Positions 1 to 6,958 of a stretch of DNA of 33,362 nucleotides are shown piece after piece. The notes below the pieces were generated by a model. That model was not told the origin of the DNA. It saw nothing but the letters and a program-made list of their open reading frames with translations, and did no database searches. Numbering within the stretch: position 1 is the first letter of the stretch; each line of letters starts with the position of its first letter. The stretch comes from Tissierellia bacterium (lineage in GTDB: Bacteria > Bacillota > Clostridia > Tissierellales > Peptoniphilaceae): contig JAAYFG010000140.1 in NCBI GenBank assembly GCA_012728335.1, forward strand, positions 1 to 33,362. Direction: 5' to 3'. The translations under genes were made by a program, and so were the position numbers.

Positions 1-1
1 A

Positions 2-301
2 GTCATGCTTCAATACTTCCCGTCTCCGATAACTCCGACTGATACCGAAGCCTATGAAAATCTGATAAAAGCCATAAGAGAAGTTCATAGTGATATAATC
101 ATATCTCCATTCTTGTTAACAGGTGGAACAGACGCGAGAAAATACTATGAGTTATGTGAGAATATATTTAGATTTATCCCAATTAGAATCAATAAAGAAT
201 TAATGGGAACTATCCATTCTGATAATGAGAGAATAAAAGTTGAAGATTTTACTAATATGATTGATTTCTATATTAGTTTCATTGAAAATTACTTAGAATA
301 G
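2..301 (+). CDS. M20-family peptidase / carboxypeptidase, C-terminal fragment
   Basis: This is the last ~99 codons of a zinc-dependent M20 amidohydrolase; the window edge cuts off the 5' end. The reading frame is open through base 2, so the ATG at 5 is probably internal. The visible part is the end of the catalytic domain. A GGTDAR segment (about residues 40-45 of the fragment) matches the family's substrate-carboxylate-binding Arg loop, and GTIHSDNE carries the last metal-ligand His. Spacing and sequence look closest to the carboxypeptidase S/PM20D1-like branch, which hydrolyses N-acyl amino acids or dipeptides, but substrate cannot be set from the fragment. It ends in TAG and converges on the pirin gene across a shared terminator. 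Confidence 0.8.
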   Translation, partial: VMLQYFPSPITPTDTEAYENLIKAIREVHSDIIISPFLLTGGTDARKYYELCENIFRFIPIRINKELMGTIHSDNERIKVEDFTNMIDFYISFIENYLE

Positions 302-338
302 AAAAAACGAATTATGAATTAAATAGTTGAAATAAAAA

Positions 339-366
339 AGAGTCCATTGAGTTTTCAGTGGACTCT
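339..366. terminator. Bidirectional intrinsic terminator between M20 peptidase and pirin
   Basis: There is a 12-bp stem (339-350 with 355-366, one G-T wobble) around a GTTT loop. It is preceded on the + strand by an A-run, which becomes the U-tract for the minus-strand pirin transcript. The + strand tail (TATTTACAAAAATTT) is weaker. Confidence 0.8.
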
Positions 367-382
367 CTCTATTTACAAAAAT

Positions 383-1096
383 TTAATGAAGTCTTTCTAA
401 GTCTTTTTTCATTTCAATTACTAGGAAATGGCTATTTTCTACAGCTTCTATATCAAGTGATTCTTCGACAGCTTCTAGACCGTCTCTAGTATTCATCTCA
501 ACACCATTTATAACTGAATTACCTTCAATTTGCACTAAATAAGCTTGTCTATCTTCACCTATTGTGAATTCAATTTCTTTCCCAGCATCAATTTCAGTCA
601 CATATATATTGACATCTTGGTTTACCCTAATAGGTGCATCGCCAAGTATTCCTGAAACCATATGAAGCCATTTATTATGACGATCTTCAGGTTCAAATTC
701 CATATCTCCATATTGAGGGATAAGATTTACTTGATCTGGGAATATCCATATTTGTAAGAAACGAAGAAGTTCTTCTCCATTGTTATACTCACTATGTTGT
801 ATTCCAGTTCCAGCACTCATATATTGAACACTTCCACGAGAAAGTTTTCTTTCGTGGCCCATGCTATCTTTATGTGAAAGTTGCCCGTTTACTACATATG
901 AAACTATTTCCATATCTCTGTGTGGATGAGTTCCAAAACCTGTACCAGCTTCAACTAAATCGTCATTAATAACTCTTAATTGTCCAAAATTTATATTATC
1001 AGGATTTCTATATTCAGCAAATGAAAAGTGGAATAAGCTTCTAAGCCAACCTAAATTACTGCGTCCCATGTTGTTATTATCTAATCTTCTTAACAT
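383..1096 (-). CDS. Pirin family protein (YhhW-type bicupin)
   Basis: A 237-aa protein, the usual length for pirins of the YhhW/quercetin 2,3-dioxygenase-like group: cytosolic double-cupin proteins binding one metal in the N-terminal cupin. The metal ligands are visible as H57 and H59 (GTHPHRDME) and H101 and E103 (GIQHSE), the same four positions known from YhhW. The C-terminal cupin (about 140-237) is divergent and lacks such ligands, as is normal. The start is supported by AAGGAGG about 7 nt upstream. It is monocistronic. The physiological substrate is unknown for most bacterial pirins; quercetinase activity is known in vitro for some, and a redox-sensing role is equally possible. Confidence 0.92.
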   Translation of the reverse strand: MLRRLDNNNMGRSNLGWLRSLFHFSFAEYRNPDNINFGQLRVINDDLVEAGTGFGTHPHRDMEIVSYVVNGQLSHKDSMGHERKLSRGSVQYMSAGTGIQHSEYNNGEELLRFLQIWIFPDQVNLIPQYGDMEFEPEDRHNKWLHMVSGILGDAPIRVNQDVNIYVTEIDAGKEIEFTIGEDRQAYLVQIEGNSVINGVEMNTRDGLEAVEESLDIEAVENSHFLVIEMKKDLERLH

Positions 1097-1210
1097 ATTA
1101 TGCCTCCTTGTGTATTTTGAATTTACCGACCTTTATATTTTCTCTCTCATATAATACCCATAAATTTTGTGTTCAATCTCTAGTAAATATCTGGGAATTA
1201 AAATAGTTAA

Positions 1211-1234
1211 AAACTGGATAACAATATCCAGTTT
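1211..1234 (-). terminator. Hairpin terminator downstream of pcp
   Basis: A perfect 10-bp inverted repeat (1211-1220 / 1225-1234, arms AAACTGGATA/TATCCAGTTT) with a 4-nt loop lies about 90 bases past the pcp stop. On the minus strand it is followed by TTAACTATTTT, a mediocre U-tract. It would end the pcp transcript before the pirin promoter region. Confidence 0.6.
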
Positions 1235-1323
1235 CAAAAAAACAGTATTCAGAACTATCGAATGATTTATATGCATCGATATTAGAAAAACAATAGAATA
1301 TGCGTCTTTTTAATCTCTATATT

Positions 1324-1965
1324 TTAGTGTTCAGAGCCACCAATGACATTAATGTCAGAATCATTTTCAACTATTGCTTTTATACTAGCTTCAATGCCTC
1401 TTTTTATATCTTGAATATTCATTGCTGGAGAGTTAGGTCTATTAACTACTTGTTCAGGTATAAATGGAACGTGCATGAATCCTCCTTTGGTATTTGGAAA
1501 TTCTTTGGAAATATGATAAAGAACGCCATACATTAAGTGATTACATACAAAAGTACCAGCAGTATTAGAAACTAATGCTGGAAGTCCGATAGATTTCATT
1601 TCTTCAACCATAGCTTTAATAGGAAGATTTGTAAAATAAGCATTTTCGCCATCTTCGTAAATTGGTTTATCTATAGGTTGATTTCCTTCATTATCTTGAA
1701 TCCTAGCATCATCTTCATTAATCGCAACTCTCTCTGGTGTAAGTGCAAATCTGCCACCAGCTTGTCCTATACAAAGAACAACATCAGGGTTGATTTCTTT
1801 CATTTTATCATGAACTCTCTCTATTGATTTATAGAAAACAGTAGGCACTTCAAGTTTGATAATTTCAGCACCTTCAATTGTATCTGCAACTAATTTAACT
1901 GCTTCGAGAGCTGGATTTATTATATCTTCTCCAAAAGGATCAAAAGCTGTTAATAGTATTTTCAT
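1324..1965 (-). CDS. pcp: Pyrrolidone-carboxylate peptidase (pyroglutamyl peptidase I)
   Basis: This cytosolic cysteine peptidase (family C15) removes N-terminal pyroglutamate from peptides. At 213 aa it matches the family length. The catalytic triad is visible: E78 in [10 protein letters not shown]141 in [15 protein letters not shown], and H165 in [12 protein letters not shown]. The N-terminal TAFDPFG and the [15 protein letters not shown] block are further signatures. The ATG is preceded by AAAGGCGG. It is monocistronic and divergent from the nucleoside phosphorylase gene. The role is presumably peptide salvage in an amino-acid-fermenting organism (inference). Confidence 0.97.
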   Translation of the reverse strand: MKILLTAFDPFGEDIINPALEAVKLVADTIEGAEIIKLEVPTVFYKSIERVHDKMKEINPDVVLCIGQAGGRFALTPERVAINEDDARIQDNEGNQPIDKPIYEDGENAYFTNLPIKAMVEEMKSIGLPALVSNTAGTFVCNHLMYGVLYHISKEFPNTKGGFMHVPFIPEQVVNRPNSPAMNIQDIKRGIEASIKAIVENDSDINVIGGSEH

Positions 1966-2001
1966 TTATTTACCGCCTTTCAATTGATATCTAAATATAT
2001 A

Positions 2002-2029
2002 ATAGTATTTTATCACAATAGTATTTCAA
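2002..2029 (-). promoter_or_regulatory. Candidate promoter for pcp
   Basis: On the minus strand TTGAAA (2029-2024) is followed after 16 nt by TACTAT (2007-2002), 36 nt upstream of the pcp start. The match to consensus is moderate; no better pair was seen in the gap. Confidence 0.35.
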
Positions 2030-2069
2030 ATATGAACAAATAGTTAATTTAGGTAGTTATAGTGATGAT

Positions 2070-2098
2070 GTGAAAAGATATTTGGGTAATGGTATAAT
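2070..2098 (+). promoter_or_regulatory. Promoter of punA-aldolase
   Basis: GTGAAA (2070-2075), a 17-nt spacer, then a consensus TATAAT (2093-2098), 28 nt before the ATG and ahead of a GGAGG ribosome binding site. The -35 matches 4 of 6. Confidence 0.6.
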
Positions 2099-2126
2099 GG
2101 ATATAATATAAACGGAGGTATGGAAT

Positions 2127-2954
2127 ATGAAAGCAAGATATGATTATGATTTTTTCAAAGAAAGTGCAGATTACATTCTTAATAAAATTGACTACAAACC
2201 AGAATTGGCAATAGTTTTAGGTTCTGCACTGGGAAGTTTAGCTGATGATATTGAGAATAAAATAGAGATAGACTATAAAGATATACCAAATTATCTAGAA
2301 AGTACTATTGAAGGTCATGCAGGAAAACTGATATTAGGTGACTACTGTGGTAAAAAAGTTGTATGTATGTCAGGAAGATTCCACTATTATGAAGGTTATG
2401 ATTTTGAAGAATTAGTAATACCTATAAGAGTATTTAAACTTTTAGGAGTAGAGACAGTAATCTTAACTAATGCAGCAGGTGGAGTAAATCTAGATTTTCA
2501 AATTGGAGATTTAATGCTGATAACTGACCATATTAAGCTTATGGGAGCAAGTCCTATGAGAGGTCCTAATATGCCAGAATTTGGTGATAGATTTTTTGAT
2601 GTAACTAATATGTATACTAAATCACTTCAAGAAATAGCTAGAAACTCAGCAAAGGAGTTAGGAATTAAACTTCAAGAGGGAGTTTATTATTTCTATCAAG
2701 GACCTAATTACGAAACTCCTTCAGAGATTAAAGCAGTTAGAACTTTGGGTGGAGATGCTGTAGGAATGTCAACAGTAACAGAAGCTTTAACGGCTGCTCA
2801 CTGTAATATGAAAGTTTTAGGAATATCCTTAATTACGAATATGGCTGCAGGAATCATGAAAGAAAAGATATCTCATGAAGAAGTTGGTAAAATTGGAGCT
2901 GAAGCATCAGAGAAATTCAAAGCTTTGATTGGAGATATAGTGTCTAAGATGTAA
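2127..2954 (+). CDS. punA: Purine nucleoside phosphorylase (trimeric, 6-oxopurine type)
   Basis: Cytosolic PNP of the low-molecular-mass trimeric class, splitting (deoxy)inosine and (deoxy)guanosine with phosphate. At 275 aa it is full length. Motifs in order: GHAGKL (63-68), phosphate-binding GRFHYYEGY (83-91), TNAAGG (114-119), QGPNYETP with purine-contacting E196, GMS (213-215), and SLITNMAAG with N238. Asn at this position marks 6-oxopurine specificity in the family, whereas MTA phosphorylases carry Asp. H250 fits the conserved ribose-5'-contacting His. It lies 11 nt upstream of a class II aldolase and is probably co-transcribed, suggesting nucleoside salvage into sugar phosphates. Confidence 0.95.
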   Translation: MKARYDYDFFKESADYILNKIDYKPELAIVLGSALGSLADDIENKIEIDYKDIPNYLESTIEGHAGKLILGDYCGKKVVCMSGRFHYYEGYDFEELVIPIRVFKLLGVETVILTNAAGGVNLDFQIGDLMLITDHIKLMGASPMRGPNMPEFGDRFFDVTNMYTKSLQEIARNSAKELGIKLQEGVYYFYQGPNYETPSEIKAVRTLGGDAVGMSTVTEALTAAHCNMKVLGISLITNMAAGIMKEKISHEEVGKIGAEASEKFKALIGDIVSKM

Positions 2955-2965
2955 GAGGTGATAAA

Positions 2966-3610
2966 GTGCTACTATTAGACGAAAGAGAGTCTGTTGTAGA
3001 TTATTGCAAGAAGTTGATAAGCAGCGAACTTACAACTGGAACTGGTGGAAATATAAGCATATACAATCGAGAAGAAAGATTGATAGCAATAAGTCCTAGT
3101 GGGATAGAATATGATGAGATGGAATTAGAAGATGTGGTAGTTGTAGATATTGAAGGGAATGTAGTCGAAGGTGCAAAGAAGCCGTCTAGTGAATTAGGCT
3201 TGCATTTGGCATTGTATAAGAGCAATGAAACCGTAAATGCGGCAGTTCACACCCATTCAAAATACGCAACTGCAATATCAACACTGAGGATTTCTCTTCC
3301 TGTGGTCCACTATTTAGCGTGTCTAGGAGGAAGAGAAGTAAGATGTGCACCTTATGCTAGCTTTGGTACAGAAGAGTTAGCACAACATACTGTGAAGACA
3401 ATAGGGCAGGATAGAGCAGTATTTATGGCTAATCATGGTTTAATTGCGCTAGGAGAAAATATTAAGCAGGCATTTGGAGTTGCGGAGCAGATTGAATTTG
3501 TGTCAGAAGTGTATTCAATCGCTTGTACGATGGGAAAGCCTGTGGAATTAACAGAGTACGAAATAGACGAATCCTTAGAGAAATTTAAACTTTATGGACA
3601 AAATAGATAG
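2966..3610 (+). CDS. Class II aldolase/adducin family protein (L-fuculose-1-phosphate aldolase-like)
   Basis: A 214-aa zinc-dependent aldolase of the FucA/AraD/MtnB fold. GTG start at 2966 after AGAGGTG. Metal and catalytic residues are visible: E76 (PSSE), H95 and H97 (AVHTHSKYA), and H157 (ANHGLI); the GTGGNIS phosphate loop is at 25-31. Family members cleave a ketose-1-phosphate (fuculose-, rhamnulose-, 5-deoxyribulose- or methylthioribulose-type) to DHAP plus an aldehyde, or epimerise ribulose-5-P; the substrate cannot be read from sequence. Operon position behind PNP suggests it handles a sugar phosphate derived from nucleosides, such as 5-deoxyribose phosphate, but the required isomerase and kinase are not in this window. 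Confidence 0.9.
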   Translation: MLLLDERESVVDYCKKLISSELTTGTGGNISIYNREERLIAISPSGIEYDEMELEDVVVVDIEGNVVEGAKKPSSELGLHLALYKSNETVNAAVHTHSKYATAISTLRISLPVVHYLACLGGREVRCAPYASFGTEELAQHTVKTIGQDRAVFMANHGLIALGENIKQAFGVAEQIEFVSEVYSIACTMGKPVELTEYEIDESLEKFKLYGQNR

Positions 3611-3612
3611 AT

Positions 3613-3643
3613 TAAGTCCTAATAGTATATCTATTGGGACTTA
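3613..3643 (+). terminator. Hairpin after the aldolase gene
   Basis: A 13-bp stem (3613-3625 / 3631-3643, one G-T wobble) with loop TATAT, immediately after the stop codon. No proper U-tract follows (AAATTAG), so it may be a weak terminator or an mRNA-stabilising 3' hairpin. Confidence 0.55.
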
Positions 3644-3672
3644 AAATTAGTTGGAAAAACTATAAAATGTAT

Positions 3673-3701
3673 TTGACAATATGATGTATTTAATATAATA
3701 T
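3673..3701 (+). promoter_or_regulatory. pyr operon promoter
   Basis: Perfect -35 TTGACA (3673-3678). The -10 is either TATAAT at 3694-3699 (15-nt spacer) or TAATAT at 3696-3701 (17-nt spacer). Transcription would start near 3707, giving a ~125-nt leader before pyrB. Confidence 0.8.
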
Positions 3702-3730
3702 GTTTAGGAAGAAATATAGATATCTTTAAA

Positions 3731-3816
3731 TTAGTGCGGGACGCTAAAAAGGTGCTATACAAAATAATAATATATTTTTATGCCTTAAACGTCCCTGGTT
3801 AATGATTTTTTATTAA
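3731..3816 (+). promoter_or_regulatory. Structured 5' leader of the pyr operon (candidate riboregulator)
   Basis: The leader can form a 6-bp hairpin (3731-3736 / 3742-3747) whose loop CGGGA is complementary to UCCC at 3792-3795, i.e. a possible pseudoknot. A competing pairing uses GGGACG 3738-3743 with CGTCCC 3790-3795. Between them AAGG (3749-3752) can pair with CCTT (3783-3786), extended by further A/U pairs with bulges. A 6-nt U-run (3806-3811) and the RBS (AAGGAG, 3820-3825) follow. I see no PyrR-type recognition sequence. Ligand or protein partner is unknown; pyrimidine control is inferred from position. Confidence 0.5.
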
Positions 3817-3832
3817 AGAAAGGAGTGTCATA

Positions 3833-4756
3833 ATGAACAACATTAGACATTTTATTGAACCAGGTGATTTTACAATTGAAGAGTATGATGAGATTTTTAG
3901 ACTCGCTGATGATATTATACAAACACCAGAAAAGTATTTAGATGTTTGTAAAGGAAAATTATTGGCTAGTCTTTTTTTTGAACCGTCGACTAGAACAAGG
4001 TTTTCATTTGAATCTGCAATGCTAAGACTTGGAGGTCAAGTAGTAGGTTTTTCAGACCCAAGTGGAAGTTCGGCAGCAAAGGGAGAAACTCTAGTAGATA
4101 CTGTGAGAACAGTTGAAAACTATGCAGACATAGCAGTAATGAGACATCCAAAAGAAGGAGCTCCAAAACTTGCAAGTAAAAGTATGACGACTATGCCAAT
4201 CATAAATGCAGGAGACGGTGGTCATTTACATCCAACTCAAACCCTAACCGACTTACTTACAATAAGACACTATAAAAACAGATTCGATGATTTAGTAATA
4301 GGAGTTTGTGGAGACTTAAAATTTGGTAGAACTATACATTCATTAGTCAGAGCAATGAGTAGATACGAAAATGTAAAATTCTTGTTTATCTCACCTCAAG
4401 AATTGAAGATGCCAGATTATATAAAAGATCAATTAGATAAATCTCAATATACAGAAACTTCAGACTTACAAAGCGTTATCGGAGAATTGGACATACTTTA
4501 TATGTCAAGAGTTCAAAGAGAAAGATTTGTCAGTGAAGAAGAGTACTTAAAATTAAAAGACTTCTTCATCTTAGACAACTATAAGATGAAAAGTGCAAAG
4601 CAAGATATGATAGTAATGCATCCACTACCACGTATTAACGAAATAGCAACAGAGGTTGATAAGGACGAGAGAGCAGTTTATTTCCAACAGACGAAATTTG
4701 GTATGTATGTTAGAATGGCACTGATTATGACTCTTTTAGAAGTGGAGGTACAATAA
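3833..4756 (+). CDS. pyrB: Aspartate carbamoyltransferase, catalytic subunit
   Basis: Joins carbamoyl phosphate and aspartate to N-carbamoyl-aspartate, the committed step of pyrimidine synthesis. At 307 aa it is full length. Carbamoyl-phosphate-binding motif STRTR at 52-56 ([13 protein letters not shown]), K83 in the 80s loop (AAKGE), H131/H133-PTQ in the hinge, and HPLPR at 263-267. It is the first gene of the operon, behind the structured leader. Its TAA overlaps the pyrI ATG by one base, so the two subunits are translationally coupled, fitting assembly of a PyrB6-PyrI6-type holoenzyme as in enterobacteria. Confidence 0.97.
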   Translation: MNNIRHFIEPGDFTIEEYDEIFRLADDIIQTPEKYLDVCKGKLLASLFFEPSTRTRFSFESAMLRLGGQVVGFSDPSGSSAAKGETLVDTVRTVENYADIAVMRHPKEGAPKLASKSMTTMPIINAGDGGHLHPTQTLTDLLTIRHYKNRFDDLVIGVCGDLKFGRTIHSLVRAMSRYENVKFLFISPQELKMPDYIKDQLDKSQYTETSDLQSVIGELDILYMSRVQRERFVSEEEYLKLKDFFILDNYKMKSAKQDMIVMHPLPRINEIATEVDKDERAVYFQQTKFGMYVRMALIMTLLEVEVQ

Positions 4757-5184
4757 TGATAAATGTTTCTAAGATAAAAAAAGGTATAGTACTTGATCAC
4801 ATAGAACAAGGAAATGGATATAGAGTATTTAAGGACTTACGTTTAGACGAACTAGATGCAGTAGTGGTTTTACTACAAAACATAAACTCAACATCACTAG
4901 GTAGAAAAGACTTAATCAAGATAGAAACAGACTATAGAGTAGACTTTACAGCGTTAGGATTAATTGCACCACATACTACAGTCAATATCATTGAAAATGG
5001 AGAAAGAATAAAGAAAGTTAGACTTGAATTGCCAGAAAAAGTCATGGGAATCATGCAATGTGGAAATCCTAGATGTGTTTCAAATCAAGAGAAAGTGGAA
5101 AATATAGAGTTCACTCTTCATAATGCAGAAACTAAAGAATATAGATGTGAATACTGTGACGGATTAACAAAATTTAGAGATTAG
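4756..5184 (+). CDS. pyrI: Aspartate carbamoyltransferase, regulatory subunit
   Basis: A 142-aa nucleotide-binding allosteric subunit. The N-terminal half (about 1-98) is the effector-binding domain. The C-terminal zinc domain shows the four Cys ligands C102, C107, C131 and C134 (CGNPRC and CEYC). In known enzymes CTP/UTP inhibit and ATP activates through this subunit. Its presence indicates feedback control at protein level in addition to any leader control. It overlaps pyrB by one base and ends in TAG 9 nt before pyrK. Confidence 0.97.
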   Translation: MINVSKIKKGIVLDHIEQGNGYRVFKDLRLDELDAVVVLLQNINSTSLGRKDLIKIETDYRVDFTALGLIAPHTTVNIIENGERIKKVRLELPEKVMGIMQCGNPRCVSNQEKVENIEFTLHNAETKEYRCEYCDGLTKFRD

Positions 5185-5193
5185 GAGAATGGA

Positions 5194-5904
5194 ATGTCGA
5201 AAGTAATCAGTAATATAAAATTAGGCGATGGTTTTTATTTAATGGATACCGATGCAAAAGAAAATGTAGAAGTAGGTCAATTTTATATGGTTAGAGGATG
5301 GGGTGAATATCCTCTTCTTTCAAGACCTATAAGCGTATTTGATATAAATGAAAATGGAGTTAGATTTCTTTATAAAGTAGTAGGTAAAGGAACCGAAATA
5401 CTTGCATCACTTAAGGGTGGCGATGATGTAACACTTCAAGGACCTTATGGAAAATCTTTTCCAATGCCAGAAGGAAATGAGCTGACATTTGTAGGCGGAG
5501 GAGTGGGAATTGCACCACTATACTATGCGGCAAAAGTCTTCAAAAAACAGAATCCTGATTTGAAAATCAAGATATACTTAGGATTTACAGAAGAGGGAAA
5601 ACACGAAGAATTATTCAAAGACTTAGATGCAGAAATAATCATAAAAATTGGTGGATTTATTACTGATATAGTCGACTACGAAAATGATAAGCTAATTTAC
5701 ACTTGTGGACCTAAGATAATGATGGAAAAAGTTTATAGAAACGCCAGTGCAGCAGGCGGGGAAGTCTATGTTTCAATGGAGGAAAGAATGGGCTGTGGTG
5801 TAGGAGCCTGCCTATCCTGTACTTGTAAGACAACAGAAGGAAATAAAAGAGTATGTAAAGATGGACCAGTATTTAAAGCAGAGGAGGTATTTTTTGATGA
5901 ATAG
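5194..5904 (+). CDS. pyrK: Dihydroorotate dehydrogenase B, electron transfer subunit
   Basis: A 236-aa FAD/[2Fe-2S] subunit that passes electrons from PyrD to NAD+. FAD-binding RPIS at 44-47, NAD-binding GGGVGIAPL at 101-109, and the iron-sulfur ligands C201, C206, C209 and C221 (CX4CX2CX11C) near the C-terminus. Start ATG follows AGGAG. It overlaps pyrD by 8 nt, which fits the stoichiometric PyrD2-PyrK2 heterotetramer. Presence of PyrK shows the dehydrogenase is the NAD-linked class 1B form, usable without respiration. Confidence 0.96.
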   Translation: MSKVISNIKLGDGFYLMDTDAKENVEVGQFYMVRGWGEYPLLSRPISVFDINENGVRFLYKVVGKGTEILASLKGGDDVTLQGPYGKSFPMPEGNELTFVGGGVGIAPLYYAAKVFKKQNPDLKIKIYLGFTEEGKHEELFKDLDAEIIIKIGGFITDIVDYENDKLIYTCGPKIMMEKVYRNASAAGGEVYVSMEERMGCGVGACLSCTCKTTEGNKRVCKDGPVFKAEEVFFDE

Positions 5905-6799
5905 ACTAAAAACTGAACTATGTGGAGTTGAATTCAAAAATCCTGTATTTGCAGCATCTGGTACATTTGGATACGGCGAAGAATATTCTCAATACTATGA
6001 TCCAAGTATAGTAGGAGGACTTTGTTCAAAAGGTTTAACACTACATCCTAAAAGTGGAAATGAAGGGATAAGAATTTGGGAGACACCAGCTGGAATAATG
6101 AATAGTATAGGACTTGAAAATCCAGGAGTAAAGCATTTTGTTGAGCATGAGCTAGAGAGAATGAAGAGCTTAGGAACAAAGGTTATAGTAAATATAGGTG
6201 GAAATTCCATAGAAGAGTATATTGAGGGCGTAGAAATACTTAATGAATATGATTTTGACATATTGGAGCTTAATATATCTTGCCCTAATGTAAAGTCAGG
6301 TGGAATGGCATTTGGAATAAAATGTGATACAGCAGAAATGGTAGTGAGCAAAATAAAGCCACTTACAAAACATCCGCTTATGGTTAAATTATCACCTAAT
6401 GCAGAAAACATTGTAGAAATGGCAAAAGCATGCGAAAGTGCTGGAGCAGATGCACTATCTCTTGTGAATACATTTCAAGGAATGGCAATAGATGTGGATA
6501 CTAGAAAAATAGTTTTTGAAAATGTCTATGCAGGACTTTCAGGACCGGCAATAAAACCAATAGCACTTAGAATGGTACATCAAGTCTGCAAGGCAGTTGA
6601 CATTCCAGTAGTTGGACTTGGAGGAATTATGAACTATAAAGATGCTCTAGAATTCATAATGGCAGGTGCAACAGCAGTACAAATTGGGACGGCAAATTTT
6701 GTAAATCCCAATGCAATAGAAGAAATAATTAGAGACTTGGATAAATATCTATTAGATAATAATATACAATCCATAGCTGAAATAAGAGGAATACTGTAA
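5897..6799 (+). CDS. pyrD: Dihydroorotate dehydrogenase, class 1B catalytic subunit
   Basis: A 300-aa FMN enzyme oxidising dihydroorotate to orotate with PyrK. The ATG at 5897 was chosen because GAGGAGGT lies 8 nt upstream; the frame is open to an earlier ATG at 5861 inside pyrK, but that lacks an RBS. Features: SGTFGYGEEY near 21-30, K45 in CSKGLTLHP, catalytic C129 in ELNISCPNVKSGG (Cys marks class 1; Ser would be class 2), and the FMN-phosphate-binding GGI...AGATAVQIGTA near the C-terminus. The operon ends here: pyrC, pyrE, pyrF and carAB are not in this window. Confidence 0.96.
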   Translation: MNRLKTELCGVEFKNPVFAASGTFGYGEEYSQYYDPSIVGGLCSKGLTLHPKSGNEGIRIWETPAGIMNSIGLENPGVKHFVEHELERMKSLGTKVIVNIGGNSIEEYIEGVEILNEYDFDILELNISCPNVKSGGMAFGIKCDTAEMVVSKIKPLTKHPLMVKLSPNAENIVEMAKACESAGADALSLVNTFQGMAIDVDTRKIVFENVYAGLSGPAIKPIALRMVHQVCKAVDIPVVGLGGIMNYKDALEFIMAGATAVQIGTANFVNPNAIEEIIRDLDKYLLDNNIQSIAEIRGIL

Positions 6800-6809
6800 A
6801 AAACTAAGG

Positions 6810-6850
6810 AAATAGGTAAAGTTAAAATGTAACTTTACCTATTTTTATTT
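6810..6850 (+). terminator. Terminator of the pyr operon
   Basis: A 15-bp perfect stem (6810-6824 / 6830-6844) with a 5-nt loop runs into TTTATTTT. It is a strong intrinsic terminator 10 nt past the pyrD stop. Confidence 0.92.
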
Positions 6851-6887
6851 TCCTCATTAAAATAGTATAAAATTTAACAAAAAGCGA

Positions 6888-6893
6888 TATAAT
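6888..6893 (+). promoter_or_regulatory. Candidate -10 element for the SLH/beta-helix protein
   Basis: A consensus TATAAT at 6888-6893 lies 65 nt before the GTG start. No good -35 is visible at 16-18 nt upstream, so either the promoter is activator-dependent or this is chance in AT-rich DNA. Confidence 0.35.
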
Positions 6894-6958
6894 TGATTTG
6901 TAATGGGTATATTGCGAATATACATAAAAATAGTTCAAAAAAATATAGGAGGGATAGT

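Noticed and set aside
1300-1536. A 78-aa + strand open frame opposite pcp
   Set aside because: Lies wholly over the clear pcp coding sequence on the other strand, has no RBS and resembles no family.
3731-3816. PyrR-binding loop or known riboswitch before pyrB
   Set aside because: I could not match the PyrR recognition sequence nor any riboswitch consensus I remember, so it is reported only as an unassigned structured leader.
6893-6958. Upstream TTG start for the SLH/beta-helix protein
   Set aside because: It overlaps the candidate -10 box, has no RBS and would put 22 non-signal residues before the signal peptide; the GTG at 6959 has a consensus RBS.
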